This document shows, piece by piece, positions 1 to 7,942 of a stretch of 18,729 nt of DNA. Both the position numbers and the translations under genes were made by a program. Each line of letters begins with the position of its first letter. The stretch's first letter is position 1. Location of the stretch: contig DPJP01000040.1 in NCBI GenBank assembly GCA_003542955.1, forward strand, positions 3,590 through 22,318, in the 5' to 3' direction. Source of the stretch: Armatimonadota bacterium (lineage in GTDB: Bacteria > Armatimonadota > Zipacnadia > Zipacnadales > UBA11051). A model generated the notes under the pieces. That model was not told where the DNA came from. It saw only the letters and a program-made list of their open reading frames with translations, and made no database searches.

Positions 1-2
1 AC

Positions 3-1988
3 TACGGCGACGCCACCGGCGGCCACGGCCATCGCGACAGGCTCACCATCGGGATGTGGGCGTACGGGTACCCGATGCTGAGCGAGATGGGCTATCCGAC
101 GCCCTTCCGGACGCCCAAGCGCGCCGGCTGGAACTCGAACACGATCAGCCACTACTGCGTGGTGGTAGACTGCATGCCGCAGCAGAGCATGGTCGGGGGC
201 GACCTCAACACACTGGTCTCCTCGCCGGATGTGCAGGTGATGGATGCCCATGCGCAGGTGGCCTACGGCAACCTGGTATCGCTCTACCGGCGCACCTGCG
301 CGCTGGTGGATATCTCGGATGGGGCCTCCTACCTGCTGGACATCTTCCGCGTGCGCGGTGGGCGCGAGCACCACTACAGCTTCCACGGGCCGGCCCATTT
401 CGACGATTTCAGCGTCACCGGCGGCACACCGGGGCCGACGCAGCCGGGGACGCTGGCCGGGGAGAACATCGCGTTCGGAGAGCCCGTCCCGCAGGCCGAC
501 GCCGAGGACGGCTTCGCGCTGCAACTGCTGAAGGCCGAGGGGCTGATCACCGAGGGCTCCTACGGGGAGACCTCCAAGACCGGCTGGGCGCAGTTCGGCT
601 CATGCATCCTCACGAAGATGCAGGGAGCACAGGTGACGGCGCCGACGTCGGGCGCAGTCACTCCGGGCAAGTACCGGCTCTTCGCGCACGTGTATGACTA
701 CAACCAGGGAACCAACCGCATCGAGTTCGACCTCGGCGGCGCCCCGGTCACCATCACAGCGGAGCCGACGGGCAAGACCGGCTACAGGTGGGTCTCGGCT
801 CCGGTCAGCACAACGCAGCCGTTCGAGGCAGTGACGATGACGGCGGGCGAGATCAATGAGACCTACATCCAGATTGATAATGTCGCCATCACCGAGGACA
901 TGGGGACCGATGAGCCGATCGTCAGGGACATGTCGACGAGCGGGTTCAACTACATCTTCAATGTGCGGCGGATGAAGCCGGAGGGCATCTGGTCGGCCAC
1001 CTTCGCCAAACCCGATAACGAGCCGGCGCTGACGATGACGATGCCGGCCGGGTGCGTCGAGGAGGTGATCCTCGGCGACGGTGTGCCCGAGCTGCAGCCC
1101 GGCAATCCCGAGACGATGCCGTGGGTGCTGGGGCACAATCAACTGACGAAGGAGCAGTTCCGCGCCGGCGAGCGGCTGTTCCGCAACTATGTCGCGACCA
1201 TCGAGCCCCACAACGGCCCGGCGAAGATCACCTCCGTCGAGTACCTGCAGTGCGCTTCCGCGTCGCCGGAGGCGGTCGGGCTGGTAGTCCGCCGCGAGGG
1301 CGCCGTCGACATCATCCACAGCGCCATCGACGCGACCGAGGAGTGCGCGTGGAGCGGCGCGGAGATGCCGTTCTCGGCCACGGCGGAGTTCGCGCTCGTG
1401 ACCGTTACGGCGGAGGGGGTGAAGCGGGCGGTGGTGGTCAACGGCACGCGGCTGTCGTATGGCGGCTTCGAGCTGCGGCCCAGGCCGTCGCCACAGGGGA
1501 AGGTGCTGGCGGTCGATCTTGCGGCCAACAGCATCACCATCGACCTGCCGCTGGAGGCCCCGGGGGCGTTCGCGGACACGGTCGTCATCACCGGCAACGA
1601 GCTGCACAGCACCTCGAGCACGATCACCCACGCGCGCGTCGAGGGCAACACCACCGTGCTCGAGTTCGGCGATGTGCTGTGCACCGTCGGGATGGGGGCC
1701 GTCGCGTCGATCGAGGGGGCGAAGCTGACCGCGGACCGGCCGCTGTCGGGCTACGGCAAGACCGAGGGCGGCAGGCACCAGGGCCGCTGGCTGTACAATG
1801 AGGACAAGACGAAGGGGTTCAGAATCGGCTCAGTGGTCGGCAACAGCTTTGTGCTCGAGGGCGTGGAAGGCGACCTGGGCGCGGCGTTTGGCGATGCCGA
1901 CGGCGACGGCCGGGCGCTCTACTGGGTCAGCGACATCGGCCCCGGGGATGAGTACATCATCAAGTCGGTGACATCGGTGCAGAGGTGA
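3..1988 (+). CDS. Heparinase II/III-like polysaccharide lyase, C-terminal part (5' end outside window)
   Basis: The reading frame is open from the first full codon, so the gene starts before the window; 661 residues are visible. The first residues carry a YGD..GGHGHRDRL pattern, typical of the catalytic core of heparinase II/III-type lyases, which cleave acidic polysaccharides by beta-elimination. About 85-140 residues further on come the family-like strands DISDGASYLLDIFRVRGG and HHYSFHG. The remaining ~500 residues look all-beta, including a carbohydrate-binding-like stretch around visible residues 215-300 (KYRLFAHVYDYNQG to YIQIDNVAIT). Any signal peptide would lie upstream. The stop is 3 nt before the next gene, a URO-D-fold protein, so the two are probably one operon. 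The exact substrate cannot be read from the sequence; the fold assignment is firm, but a catalytically divergent homologue remains possible. Confidence 0.85.
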   Translation, partial: YGDATGGHGHRDRLTIGMWAYGYPMLSEMGYPTPFRTPKRAGWNSNTISHYCVVVDCMPQQSMVGGDLNTLVSSPDVQVMDAHAQVAYGNLVSLYRRTCALVDISDGASYLLDIFRVRGGREHHYSFHGPAHFDDFSVTGGTPGPTQPGTLAGENIAFGEPVPQADAEDGFALQLLKAEGLITEGSYGETSKTGWAQFGSCILTKMQGAQVTAPTSGAVTPGKYRLFAHVYDYNQGTNRIEFDLGGAPVTITAEPTGKTGYRWVSAPVSTTQPFEAVTMTAGEINETYIQIDNVAITEDMGTDEPIVRDMSTSGFNYIFNVRRMKPEGIWSATFAKPDNEPALTMTMPAGCVEEVILGDGVPELQPGNPETMPWVLGHNQLTKEQFRAGERLFRNYVATIEPHNGPAKITSVEYLQCASASPEAVGLVVRREGAVDIIHSAIDATEECAWSGAEMPFSATAEFALVTVTAEGVKRAVVVNGTRLSYGGFELRPRPSPQGKVLAVDLAANSITIDLPLEAPGAFADTVVITGNELHSTSSTITHARVEGNTTVLEFGDVLCTVGMGAVASIEGAKLTADRPLSGYGKTEGGRHQGRWLYNEDKTKGFRIGSVVGNSFVLEGVEGDLGAAFGDADGDGRALYWVSDIGPGDEYIIKSVTSVQR

Positions 1989-1991
1989 AGG

Positions 1992-3014
1992 ATGCTCCCG
2001 GCGCCTGAGCTGGATATCGAGGGGCTGCGCGCGAATCTGCTCATGGAGCGGGAGCCCGAGCGCGTCTATATCTTCGAGCATGCACTGGATGAGACGGTGC
2101 GCGCGCAGATTGCCGAACGCTTTGGGCTGCTCGAGGATGTGCCCCGTGACGATCCGGCATACCTGATGAAGCGCGACGTGGCCATCCACCGCTTCCTTGG
2201 CATGGAGCTGTTCCGGGTGTGGCTGCCGGGCACGAAGTTCTCGATCTACAATGATGGCTGGGTGGATGAGCGCTCGGGCCCCATTCAGGAGCCGGAGGAT
2301 GTTGACAGATATGCCTGGCCGCGCATCGAGGCGGTCGACTTCTCGCAGCTTGACTGGCACGAGCGGCATACCCCACGCGACATGGGCGCGGTGCACACTG
2401 TCCACGTGTTCGAGATCGTGCGCGACCTGATGGGCTTCGAGAGCCTGTGTGTGGCGCTCTATGAGCGGCCGGAGTTCGTCGAGGAGGTCTGCCGGCGGGC
2501 CGGGCAGTTCGCACTCGAGTTGGTCGAGCACCTCTGCGAGTACGAGTGCGTCTCAGTCATCTACGGCTCCGACGACTTCGGCTTCAAGACCTCGCTGCTG
2601 ATCGACCCCGGCAACCTGCGCAGGCTCTTCCTGCCCTGGCACAAGCGCTATGCCGAGATTGCGCACGAGCACGGGAAGCTCTACTTCCTGCACTCCTGCG
2701 GGAAGGTCGATGAGCTGATGGACGACTTCATCGACGACATCGGCGCCGACGCGAAGCACTCTTTCGAGGATGTCATCGTGCCCGTGACCGAGGCGAAACG
2801 GCGCTGGGGCGACCGCATTGCGCTCCTGGGCGGGGTGGATGTTGACCTCCTGGCGCGTGGCGAGGAGGCGGCGATCCGCGGCCGCTGTCGGGAGATACTC
2901 GATTCATGCATGCCGGGGGGCGGCTACTGCCTCGGTGTGGGGAACTGGGTGACGAGCTACATTCCGCTGCAGAGCTACCTGCTGCTTATCGACGAGGCCC
3001 GCCGCTACCGTTGA
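1992..3014 (+). CDS. Uroporphyrinogen decarboxylase-fold protein (MtaA/CmuA-type methyltransferase-like)
   Basis: This 340-residue protein has the URO-D TIM-barrel signature shared by haem-pathway decarboxylases and corrinoid-dependent methyltransferases of the MtaA/CmuA type. The methyltransferase zinc site H-x-C...C appears intact: H234 and C236 in LHSCGKVDELMDDF, and C313 in GGGYCLG. A second landmark is LLGGVDVDLL near residue 280. The ATG is preceded by AGAGGTGAAGG, part of which overlaps the stop of the upstream lyase gene, giving a 3-nt gap and probable translational coupling. Members of this branch often sit in glycan-degradation loci with no methylamine or methanol genes, and their true substrate is mostly unknown. 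It is unlikely to be the haem-pathway HemE, because it has the zinc-ligand Cys residues and sits among glycan genes. A methyl-transfer role is inference. Confidence 0.85.
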   Translation: MLPAPELDIEGLRANLLMEREPERVYIFEHALDETVRAQIAERFGLLEDVPRDDPAYLMKRDVAIHRFLGMELFRVWLPGTKFSIYNDGWVDERSGPIQEPEDVDRYAWPRIEAVDFSQLDWHERHTPRDMGAVHTVHVFEIVRDLMGFESLCVALYERPEFVEEVCRRAGQFALELVEHLCEYECVSVIYGSDDFGFKTSLLIDPGNLRRLFLPWHKRYAEIAHEHGKLYFLHSCGKVDELMDDFIDDIGADAKHSFEDVIVPVTEAKRRWGDRIALLGGVDVDLLARGEEAAIRGRCREILDSCMPGGGYCLGVGNWVTSYIPLQSYLLLIDEARRYR

Positions 3015-3032
3015 GCGGGTGAAGGCGCCCGC
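3015..3032 (+). terminator. GC-rich hairpin between convergent stops
   Basis: GCGGGTG and CGCCCGC form a 7-bp stem (one G-T wobble at 3020/3027) around an AAGG loop. The hairpin lies exactly between the stop at 3012-3014 (+) and the stop at 3037-3039 (-). There is no U-tract, so this would be an atypical intrinsic terminator or a 3'-end stabiliser. The position supports termination of the plus-strand transcript. Confidence 0.4.
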
Positions 3033-3036
3033 ACTC

Positions 3037-4983
3037 TCAGGCGACGCTCTCGCCCATGCGCGAGGCGGAACGGTTGCGGGTGATCTGGTCGACGGCGGCG
3101 AGCAGGTCTTTGACGGAGAAGGGCTTCAGGAGGCAGGCGGCGGCGCCCTGGCGCGTGAGGTTCTCGACGACGTGGTCGCCAACCAGACCGGTCACCAGCA
3201 GCACGGGGGGGCCATTCTGGACCGAGTGCGTGTACTCGAGGACGGCGTAGCCCCCGCCGCCCGGCATCATCAGGTCGGATATTACTGCATCGAAGTGGCG
3301 CGCTTTGAGTTGCTCGATTGCTTCGGGCGTGCTGCCCACTTCGACTACGTCCTCGGCGATCTTGGCAACTCCCTCACAGATCAGCGCCCTGAGTGCTTCC
3401 TCGTCCTCGGCGACAAGCACACTGAGCCCGCGCTTGCGTGGCGGGCACGCGCCAAGCATCTCGTCAACACCATTCTCACACCGAACCGTCTCCGTGGCAC
3501 ACGGGAAGCAGACCTCGAAGGTTGTACCGACGCCGGCCCTGGTGGCGGCGGTGATGCTGCCGCGGTTGGCGGTGACGAGGCTCTTCGACACTGCCAGCCC
3601 CAGGCCGATACCCGGCGCCTCGCTCTCGCCGAGCGTCGGCTTGGTGGTGAAGAACGCGTCGAAGACATGATCGACATGCTCGGGGGCGATGCCGGAGCCG
3701 GTGTCGGAGACAGAGGCCACGACAAGGCCGGAGCCGTCATCGGACGGCCGGTAGCCGGTTGCCAGAGTGAGCGTGCCGCCCTGCGGCATGGCGTGACAGG
3801 CGTTGATGATGAGATTGAGGAAGACCTGCTGGAGCTGCCCCGCATCGGCGTAGACATGACACTCGCCGGCCTCATAGGCGCGGCGAACGCTGATGCCGGC
3901 GTTCTGAACCTGCTTGCGGGCGATCCGGTAGGCCTCCTCGATGACGCGGTCCAGCGACACGTAGTCCTGCCTGGGCGCCCTGGTACGTGCGAAGGCCGTG
4001 AGGCTCTGACACAGTTCGCCCGCGTGCTGGGCATTCTCGAGGACGAGATCGACCAGGCGCACGCGGTCGCAGGTGGTCTGGGAGTGGTGCGCGACTCCGG
4101 CCTGCATGAGCATTCCGGCGAGCAGGTTGTTCAGCTCGTGGGCGACGCCCGTCGCGACCTGCCCGATAGCCGCGAGGCGTTGGGCGTCCTGTGCGCGCAC
4201 GCGCTCCGTGATATCGACGTGGGCGCCGGCACAGCGCAGCGGACGCCCGGAGGCGTCGGAGGAGACCACGTGCCCGTAGTCGAGGATGCTCCGCCATTCA
4301 CCACTGTGCGTCTTGATCCGATACTCGCACTCGTACTGGGGAACGCTGCCCGCCAGATGAGCATCCACAACGCCCACGACCCGTGAGAGGTCCTCCGGGT
4401 GGACGAGTTCCTGGAAGCTGCTCAGACGCAGGCCAAGGTCCTCGGGGCGGTAGCCCAGCCGCTGCAGCCACTCGGGGCTCAGGGTGAGCCGTCGCGTGGC
4501 GACATCGAGCTCCCACACGCCGACGGGAGCCGCCTGCAGGAGTATCTCGAGGTGTTCGCGCGCATTGGCGGGGTCCGGAGCCCGTCGCGGCAGGTCCGCT
4601 GCCTCCGCAGGCTCGTCGGTCATCCGCAGTACTATGCCACAGACGCGCTGCGCCGCATTCTCATCAAGCGGCACCCACGCGTGCACGCCGGTCATACTCG
4701 CGGTCTCGCTGTCGAGCCCCTCGTCGGGGTGGTAGAGCGCAATGATAGGGCTTGATGTCGAACTCAGGGCGAGGCGTCCCTCGACGTCCCCGCCACATAG
4801 CTCGTCGCTGGAGGCCACGATCACGCCGCTGGCCTCGCCCGCGGCGGCCTCACATCCCTCCGCAAGGTCGACAACCAGCTTGATCGGTATGATGATAGCG
4901 TTCTGCACGGCGGCGCGTGTAAGCTGTTCGACGCTGATGCCGCACGTCCACGTCAGGAAGACGACTCGACTGCCGGTTCCCAT
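3037..4983 (-). CDS. Hybrid sensor histidine kinase: degenerate receiver, PAS, HisKA, HATPase, receiver
   Basis: The 648-residue protein starts with a domain (about 1-125) that looks like a receiver without the phospho-acceptor pattern. A PAS domain with C-terminal PAC motif (about 145-262) follows. The HisKA domain has its phospho-acceptor H282 in VAHELNN. The HATPase has the N-box near N390-N394, DTGSGI at 427-432, the FFTTKP F-box near 441-449 and the GIGLGLAVSK G2-box. A C-terminal receiver (about 518-640) has acidic pair E526/D527, acceptor D570, T598 and K620. No membrane segment is evident, so it should be a cytoplasmic sensor. ATG 4983 is the only in-frame ATG/GTG/TTG codon before the upstream stop at 5053-5055; the ribosome-binding site is weak. 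No partner regulator gene is adjacent, so its own receiver probably relays phosphate to an unlinked protein. The PAS ligand is unknown. Confidence 0.93.
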   Translation of the reverse strand: MGTGSRVVFLTWTCGISVEQLTRAAVQNAIIIPIKLVVDLAEGCEAAAGEASGVIVASSDELCGGDVEGRLALSSTSSPIIALYHPDEGLDSETASMTGVHAWVPLDENAAQRVCGIVLRMTDEPAEAADLPRRAPDPANAREHLEILLQAAPVGVWELDVATRRLTLSPEWLQRLGYRPEDLGLRLSSFQELVHPEDLSRVVGVVDAHLAGSVPQYECEYRIKTHSGEWRSILDYGHVVSSDASGRPLRCAGAHVDITERVRAQDAQRLAAIGQVATGVAHELNNLLAGMLMQAGVAHHSQTTCDRVRLVDLVLENAQHAGELCQSLTAFARTRAPRQDYVSLDRVIEEAYRIARKQVQNAGISVRRAYEAGECHVYADAGQLQQVFLNLIINACHAMPQGGTLTLATGYRPSDDGSGLVVASVSDTGSGIAPEHVDHVFDAFFTTKPTLGESEAPGIGLGLAVSKSLVTANRGSITAATRAGVGTTFEVCFPCATETVRCENGVDEMLGACPPRKRGLSVLVAEDEEALRALICEGVAKIAEDVVEVGSTPEAIEQLKARHFDAVISDLMMPGGGGYAVLEYTHSVQNGPPVLLVTGLVGDHVVENLTRQGAAACLLKPFSVKDLLAAVDQITRNRSASRMGESVA

Positions 4984-5422
4984 TATGGCGATGACCTGGT
5001 CCTTGCGCCCCGCATGGGCAGATGTACAACGGCCATGCTCGCCCAGCCCCGCTCACCAGTCCGCACTCCCACTCTCCCACGCCCCTGCGCCGCCCTGCGG
5101 CGGGATCGGCCGCCACGCATGGCAACGTCACTCAACCGTCACATCCAGCGGGCACGCTGCAACGGACCGACCGCCGGTCTCCCCCATGGACAACCAGTCG
5201 GTACGTCGTTGCCGAGGTGCCCCATCGAGCGCGTGCAAAGGGCGCTCGCTCGGATGGTTGGTGGCCGTTGACGGGCGTAACCCGCCCGGTTCCGAGCCAC
5301 CATCCAAGCCCGTGCACCGCAAGGGCGGCAGGGGCAGTCGGCTCCCGCTAGTGCTGCAATGGCCGTGCCAGAAGGTCCGCGCGCGTCGGAATGAGAGCGC
5401 CTGATTGCGCCGCACGCGTCAG

Positions 5423-5432
5423 ATCTCGAGAT
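5423..5432. repeat. 10-bp perfect palindrome ATCTCGAGAT
   Basis: A perfect 10-bp inverted repeat 10 bp from a larger palindrome and 80 bp beyond the stop of the minus-strand SUMF-fold gene. It may be a protein-binding site or chance. Confidence 0.3.
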
Positions 5433-5442
5433 TCTGCGGTGG

Positions 5443-5473
5443 CGCCGGGAGGCGTAGGCCTACGCGACCGGCG
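5443..5473 (-). terminator. Two-tier palindrome downstream of the SUMF-fold gene, possible terminator
   Basis: An inner perfect 14-bp palindrome GCGTAGGCCTACGC (5452-5465) is flanked by outer arms CGCCGG (5443-5448) and CCGGCG (5468-5473), separated by 3 and 2 nt. As RNA it would form a 13-bp interrupted stem. It begins 39 nt after the stop of the minus-strand gene ending at 5513. There is no T-run after it, so it could equally be a DNA-binding site. Confidence 0.4.
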
Positions 5474-5512
5474 GCAGGCGGCTAGTGCTTGACGGCACGG
5501 ACGCCTTGACGG

Positions 5513-6397
5513 CTACGGCGTGGAGGCGACGCGGAAGCCGGTATTGTAGCCGCGGTGGGATGGTTCACGAGCGCCGCGATGCGAGGAGCGGCATTCCTCC
5601 AGCCTGCTGGAGAACGATCCGCCACGGACCACTCTTGATGCGCCGGTCTCCGGGCCCGGGGGGTCTTCGACGGGTGACGAGCTGTAGTAGTCTGGATCAA
5701 ACCAATCCGCGCACCACTCAGCGACATGTCCCGCCATGTCCAGCGCCCCGCACCAACTGGCTCCTGCCGGGAATCGCCCGCCCCGATGTGGCGGCGTGTA
5801 GCCCCCGCCGCGCATGCAGCTGCATTTGTCGTCGGTCCACACAAAGCCCCACGGATACGGCCAACTTCCCGGGCCGCGTGCCGCGAACTCCCACTCGGCC
5901 TCGGTGGGAAGACGCAGACCGTAGTGTTCGCAGTAGGCCACGGCATCGTCCCAGGAGGTGTGGACCAGCACATGCTCATCGCGTTCCGGGTCATCGTCGG
6001 GGAATGGGAGGCCCATCGCCTCGCAGAACCGACGGTGCTGCGCTCTGGTCACCTCGAGCTTGCCCAGCCAGAAGCCCCGCGTCAGGCGCACCGGGTGCAT
6101 GGGCTCTGCACGGTCGTTTCGATCATCGGACCCCATCACGAACTCGCCGGGTGGCACCCAGACCATCGTCCCGCCGTCGGGGCCAATGATCTCCTGCCCG
6201 GCCCGCGTGCCCGGACTCTCCCAGGGCCGCTCAGTCGGTGTCAGTGGCTCGAGGGGCACCCCGCAGTAGGCGCAGAAACGCCAGTCCTGCCCGATCTCTC
6301 GGCCGCAACGGTTACATCTCTCGGCGGCGTGGACGACCGCGCAGGTCACAAGCATGATGAGGAGCATCGCAATCAGAGGGAGCGAATGGCGGTGCAT
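5513..6397 (-). CDS. Exported zinc-ribbon protein with formylglycine-generating-enzyme (SUMF1) fold
   Basis: The start at 6397 is chosen over an upstream in-frame one (6448) because GGGAGGTGGG lies about 5 nt before this ATG and a signal peptide begins directly there. Residues 1-25 form it, a hydrophobic run ending in VVHA-A. A CxxC...CxxC zinc ribbon follows (C28, C31, C42, C45). Residues ~72-294 are the SUMF/FGE-sulfatase fold: MVWVPPGEFVMGSD, LEVTRAQHRRFC, RLPTEAEWEFAARG, MAGHVAEWCADW, RVVRGGSF and GFRVAS. In true formylglycine-generating enzymes two cysteines follow GGS; here the first is Ser264 while C269 is kept, so sulfatase activation is unlikely. Members without the pair are often binding or accessory proteins. 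The protein is 294 residues, usual for the fold. It is divergent from a URO-D-fold gene. A secreted protein with a reducing-type zinc ribbon just after the signal is unusual. Confidence 0.88.
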   Translation of the reverse strand: MHRHSLPLIAMLLIMLVTCAVVHAAERCNRCGREIGQDWRFCAYCGVPLEPLTPTERPWESPGTRAGQEIIGPDGGTMVWVPPGEFVMGSDDRNDRAEPMHPVRLTRGFWLGKLEVTRAQHRRFCEAMGLPFPDDDPERDEHVLVHTSWDDAVAYCEHYGLRLPTEAEWEFAARGPGSWPYPWGFVWTDDKCSCMRGGGYTPPHRGGRFPAGASWCGALDMAGHVAEWCADWFDPDYYSSSPVEDPPGPETGASRVVRGGSFSSRLEECRSSHRGAREPSHRGYNTGFRVASTP

Positions 6398-6650
6398 TGT
6401 GGCCCACCTCCCGGCATGGTATATGGTTACTATGTACTGATTCGCCACCAGGCGCGCTATCTCCTGCGTATTTGTTCCATACAGTTACAGTGAGTGCCGG
6501 AGGACGAAGACGATGGAGGCGCCGCGCCATCCGGAAGGTGTGCGCCGAATGCGGTTGGAACTCTATCCCAGCCGGCGGGCACCGGCGACCCTCCGGCGCG
6601 ATCCAGCCGCGTCGAGCAATCGCCAATCTTCACCGGGAGGCTGATACGCG
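6398..6650. promoter_or_regulatory. Divergent intergenic region (253 bp)
   Basis: It separates the minus-strand SUMF-fold gene from the plus-strand URO-D-fold gene and must hold both promoters. The part from about 6417 to 6490 is clearly richer in A/T than its surroundings. I could not fix a convincing -35/-10 pair on either strand. The plus-strand gene has GGGAGG about 10 nt before its ATG. Confidence 0.55.
6419..6437. promoter_or_regulatory. 19-bp imperfect palindrome, candidate operator
   Basis: GTATATGGT-T-ACTATGTAC has nine-base arms with 7 of 9 positions complementary. It sits in the A/T-rich part of the divergent region, 22 bp upstream of the minus-strand start at 6397. Size and placement fit a dimeric repressor site, but no regulator gene is adjacent and only one copy was seen. 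Confidence 0.35.
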
Positions 6651-7922
6651 ATGGCATCGCGCGAGCGCGTGAGGGCGGCACTGGCCCATGTTGAACCCGA
6701 CAGGGTCCCGCTCGACATCGGGGCCACACCCGTTACGGGCATCTCGGCGAGCACGCTCAGCCGGCTCCGGCGGGCGCTCGGTCTGGACACGCCCAGGCAA
6801 AGGGTGCGCGTGACCGAGCCGTACCAGATGCTCGGCGAGGTCACTGACGACCTGCGCGAGGCTCTCGGCATTGACACCATCGGCGTGGGTGGGGCGACGA
6901 CGTTGTTCGGGTTCGAGAACACCGGCTGGAAAGAGTGGGAGCTATTCGACGGCACGCCGGTGCTGGTGCCCGCGGCCTTCAACACCGAGCCCGAGCCCAA
7001 CGGTGACATCCTCATGTACCCCGGTGGCGACCGCAGCGTGCCGCCAAGCGGCCGGATGCCGACAGGTGGCTACTACTTCGACACCATCGTCCGGCAGCCC
7101 CCGATCGCCGACGATGCGCTCAATGCGGAGGACAATCTCGAGGAGTTCACGCCGTGGAGTGATGCCGAGCTGGCGCGGATCGGTGACGAGACATGTCGCC
7201 TTCACGCGGAGACGGACTATGCCATCGTCGCGAACCTCGGCGGGACGAGTTTCGGAGATATCGCCCTCGTGCCGGCGCCGTTTCTCAAGCACCCGAAGGG
7301 CATACGGGACGTCGAGGAGTGGTATGTCTCGACGCTGATCAGGCGTGATTACGTGTACGAGGTCTTCGAGCGCCAGTGCGAGATTGCGCTGAAGAACCTC
7401 GCCGCCGCCGCACCGCGCATTGGGAATCGCATCGAGGTACTGATGGTGACAGGCACTGATTTCGGCACCCAGCGCGGCCCGTTCATCTCGACGGCCACCT
7501 ACAGGGACCTCTACAAGCCCTTCCACAGGGCGATCAACGACTGGGTGCATGCCAACACACCATGGAGGACGTTCATCCACACGTGCGGTGGCGTGGCCCC
7601 GCTCATCGAGGAGTTCATCGAGGCGGGCTTTGATATCCTCAACCCGGTGCAGTGCTCCGCGGCCGACATGGCCCCGGCGGCTCTGAAGCGCGAGTACGGT
7701 GATCGGCTGGTGTTCTGGGGCGGCGGCATCGACACACAACGGACACTCCCCTTCGGGACGCCGGACGAGGTGCGGGCGGAGGTGCTCGGGCGCCTCGAGG
7801 TCTTCGCGCCTGGCGGGGGCTTTGTGTTCAACACGATCCACAACATCCAGGCACGGACGCCAATGGCGAACCTGCTGGCGATGTTCGCGGCAATCAGGGA
7901 GTTCAACCAACAGGGCAGTTGA
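6651..7922 (+). CDS. Uroporphyrinogen decarboxylase-fold protein, second paralogue, third zinc ligand missing
   Basis: This 423-residue protein opens with RERVRAALAHVEPDRVPLDIG, a common N-terminus in this branch of URO-D-fold proteins. The HTCG motif gives H310 and C312, matching two ligands of the H-x-C...C zinc site of corrinoid methyltransferases. At the place of the third ligand, after GGG, there is Val392 (GGGFVFN) instead of Cys. Catalysis therefore probably differs from the paralogue at 1992-3014, which keeps the Cys. The C-terminal FNTIHNIQARTPMANLLAM is typical of the subfamily. The start is an ATG about 10 nt after GGGAGG. It is followed 20 nt later by a NodB-type deacetylase on the same strand, so the two are probably one operon. 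Substrate is unknown; methyl transfer is possible but not shown. Confidence 0.87.
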   Translation: MASRERVRAALAHVEPDRVPLDIGATPVTGISASTLSRLRRALGLDTPRQRVRVTEPYQMLGEVTDDLREALGIDTIGVGGATTLFGFENTGWKEWELFDGTPVLVPAAFNTEPEPNGDILMYPGGDRSVPPSGRMPTGGYYFDTIVRQPPIADDALNAEDNLEEFTPWSDAELARIGDETCRLHAETDYAIVANLGGTSFGDIALVPAPFLKHPKGIRDVEEWYVSTLIRRDYVYEVFERQCEIALKNLAAAAPRIGNRIEVLMVTGTDFGTQRGPFISTATYRDLYKPFHRAINDWVHANTPWRTFIHTCGGVAPLIEEFIEAGFDILNPVQCSAADMAPAALKREYGDRLVFWGGGIDTQRTLPFGTPDEVRAEVLGRLEVFAPGGGFVFNTIHNIQARTPMANLLAMFAAIREFNQQGS

Positions 7923-7942
7923 GCCCGGGAGGGAGCAGGTCG

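Larger units (their letters stand above)
4984..5512. other. Gene-free interval of 529 bp between two minus-strand genes
   Basis: It lies upstream of the kinase and downstream of the zinc-ribbon/SUMF-fold gene. Open frames cross it on both strands, but they are low-complexity Arg/Pro/Ser-rich products of high GC, with no recognisable motif and no good ribosome-binding site. It should contain the kinase promoter, but I could not pick a convincing -35/-10 pair. Its right end holds two palindromes, listed separately. Confidence 0.6.

Noticed and set aside
600..1778. 392-residue minus-strand reading frame opposite the heparinase-like gene
   Set aside because: It is Arg/His/Pro-rich without known motifs, and the plus-strand gene has family motifs.
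3019..4386. 455-residue plus-strand reading frame opposite the kinase
   Set aside because: It is antisense to a kinase with all catalytic motifs; composition and lack of motifs mark it as a GC-driven shadow.
4742..5404. Plus-strand reading frames across the 4984-5512 gap
   Set aside because: Low-complexity, no ribosome-binding site, overlap the kinase start, no recognisable domain.
5513..6397. Active formylglycine-generating enzyme for a sulfatase
   Set aside because: The first catalytic Cys is Ser264, and no sulfatase gene is in the window.
6398..6448. Longer start for the SUMF-fold gene at 6448
   Set aside because: GGGAGGTGGG and the signal peptide both point to 6397.
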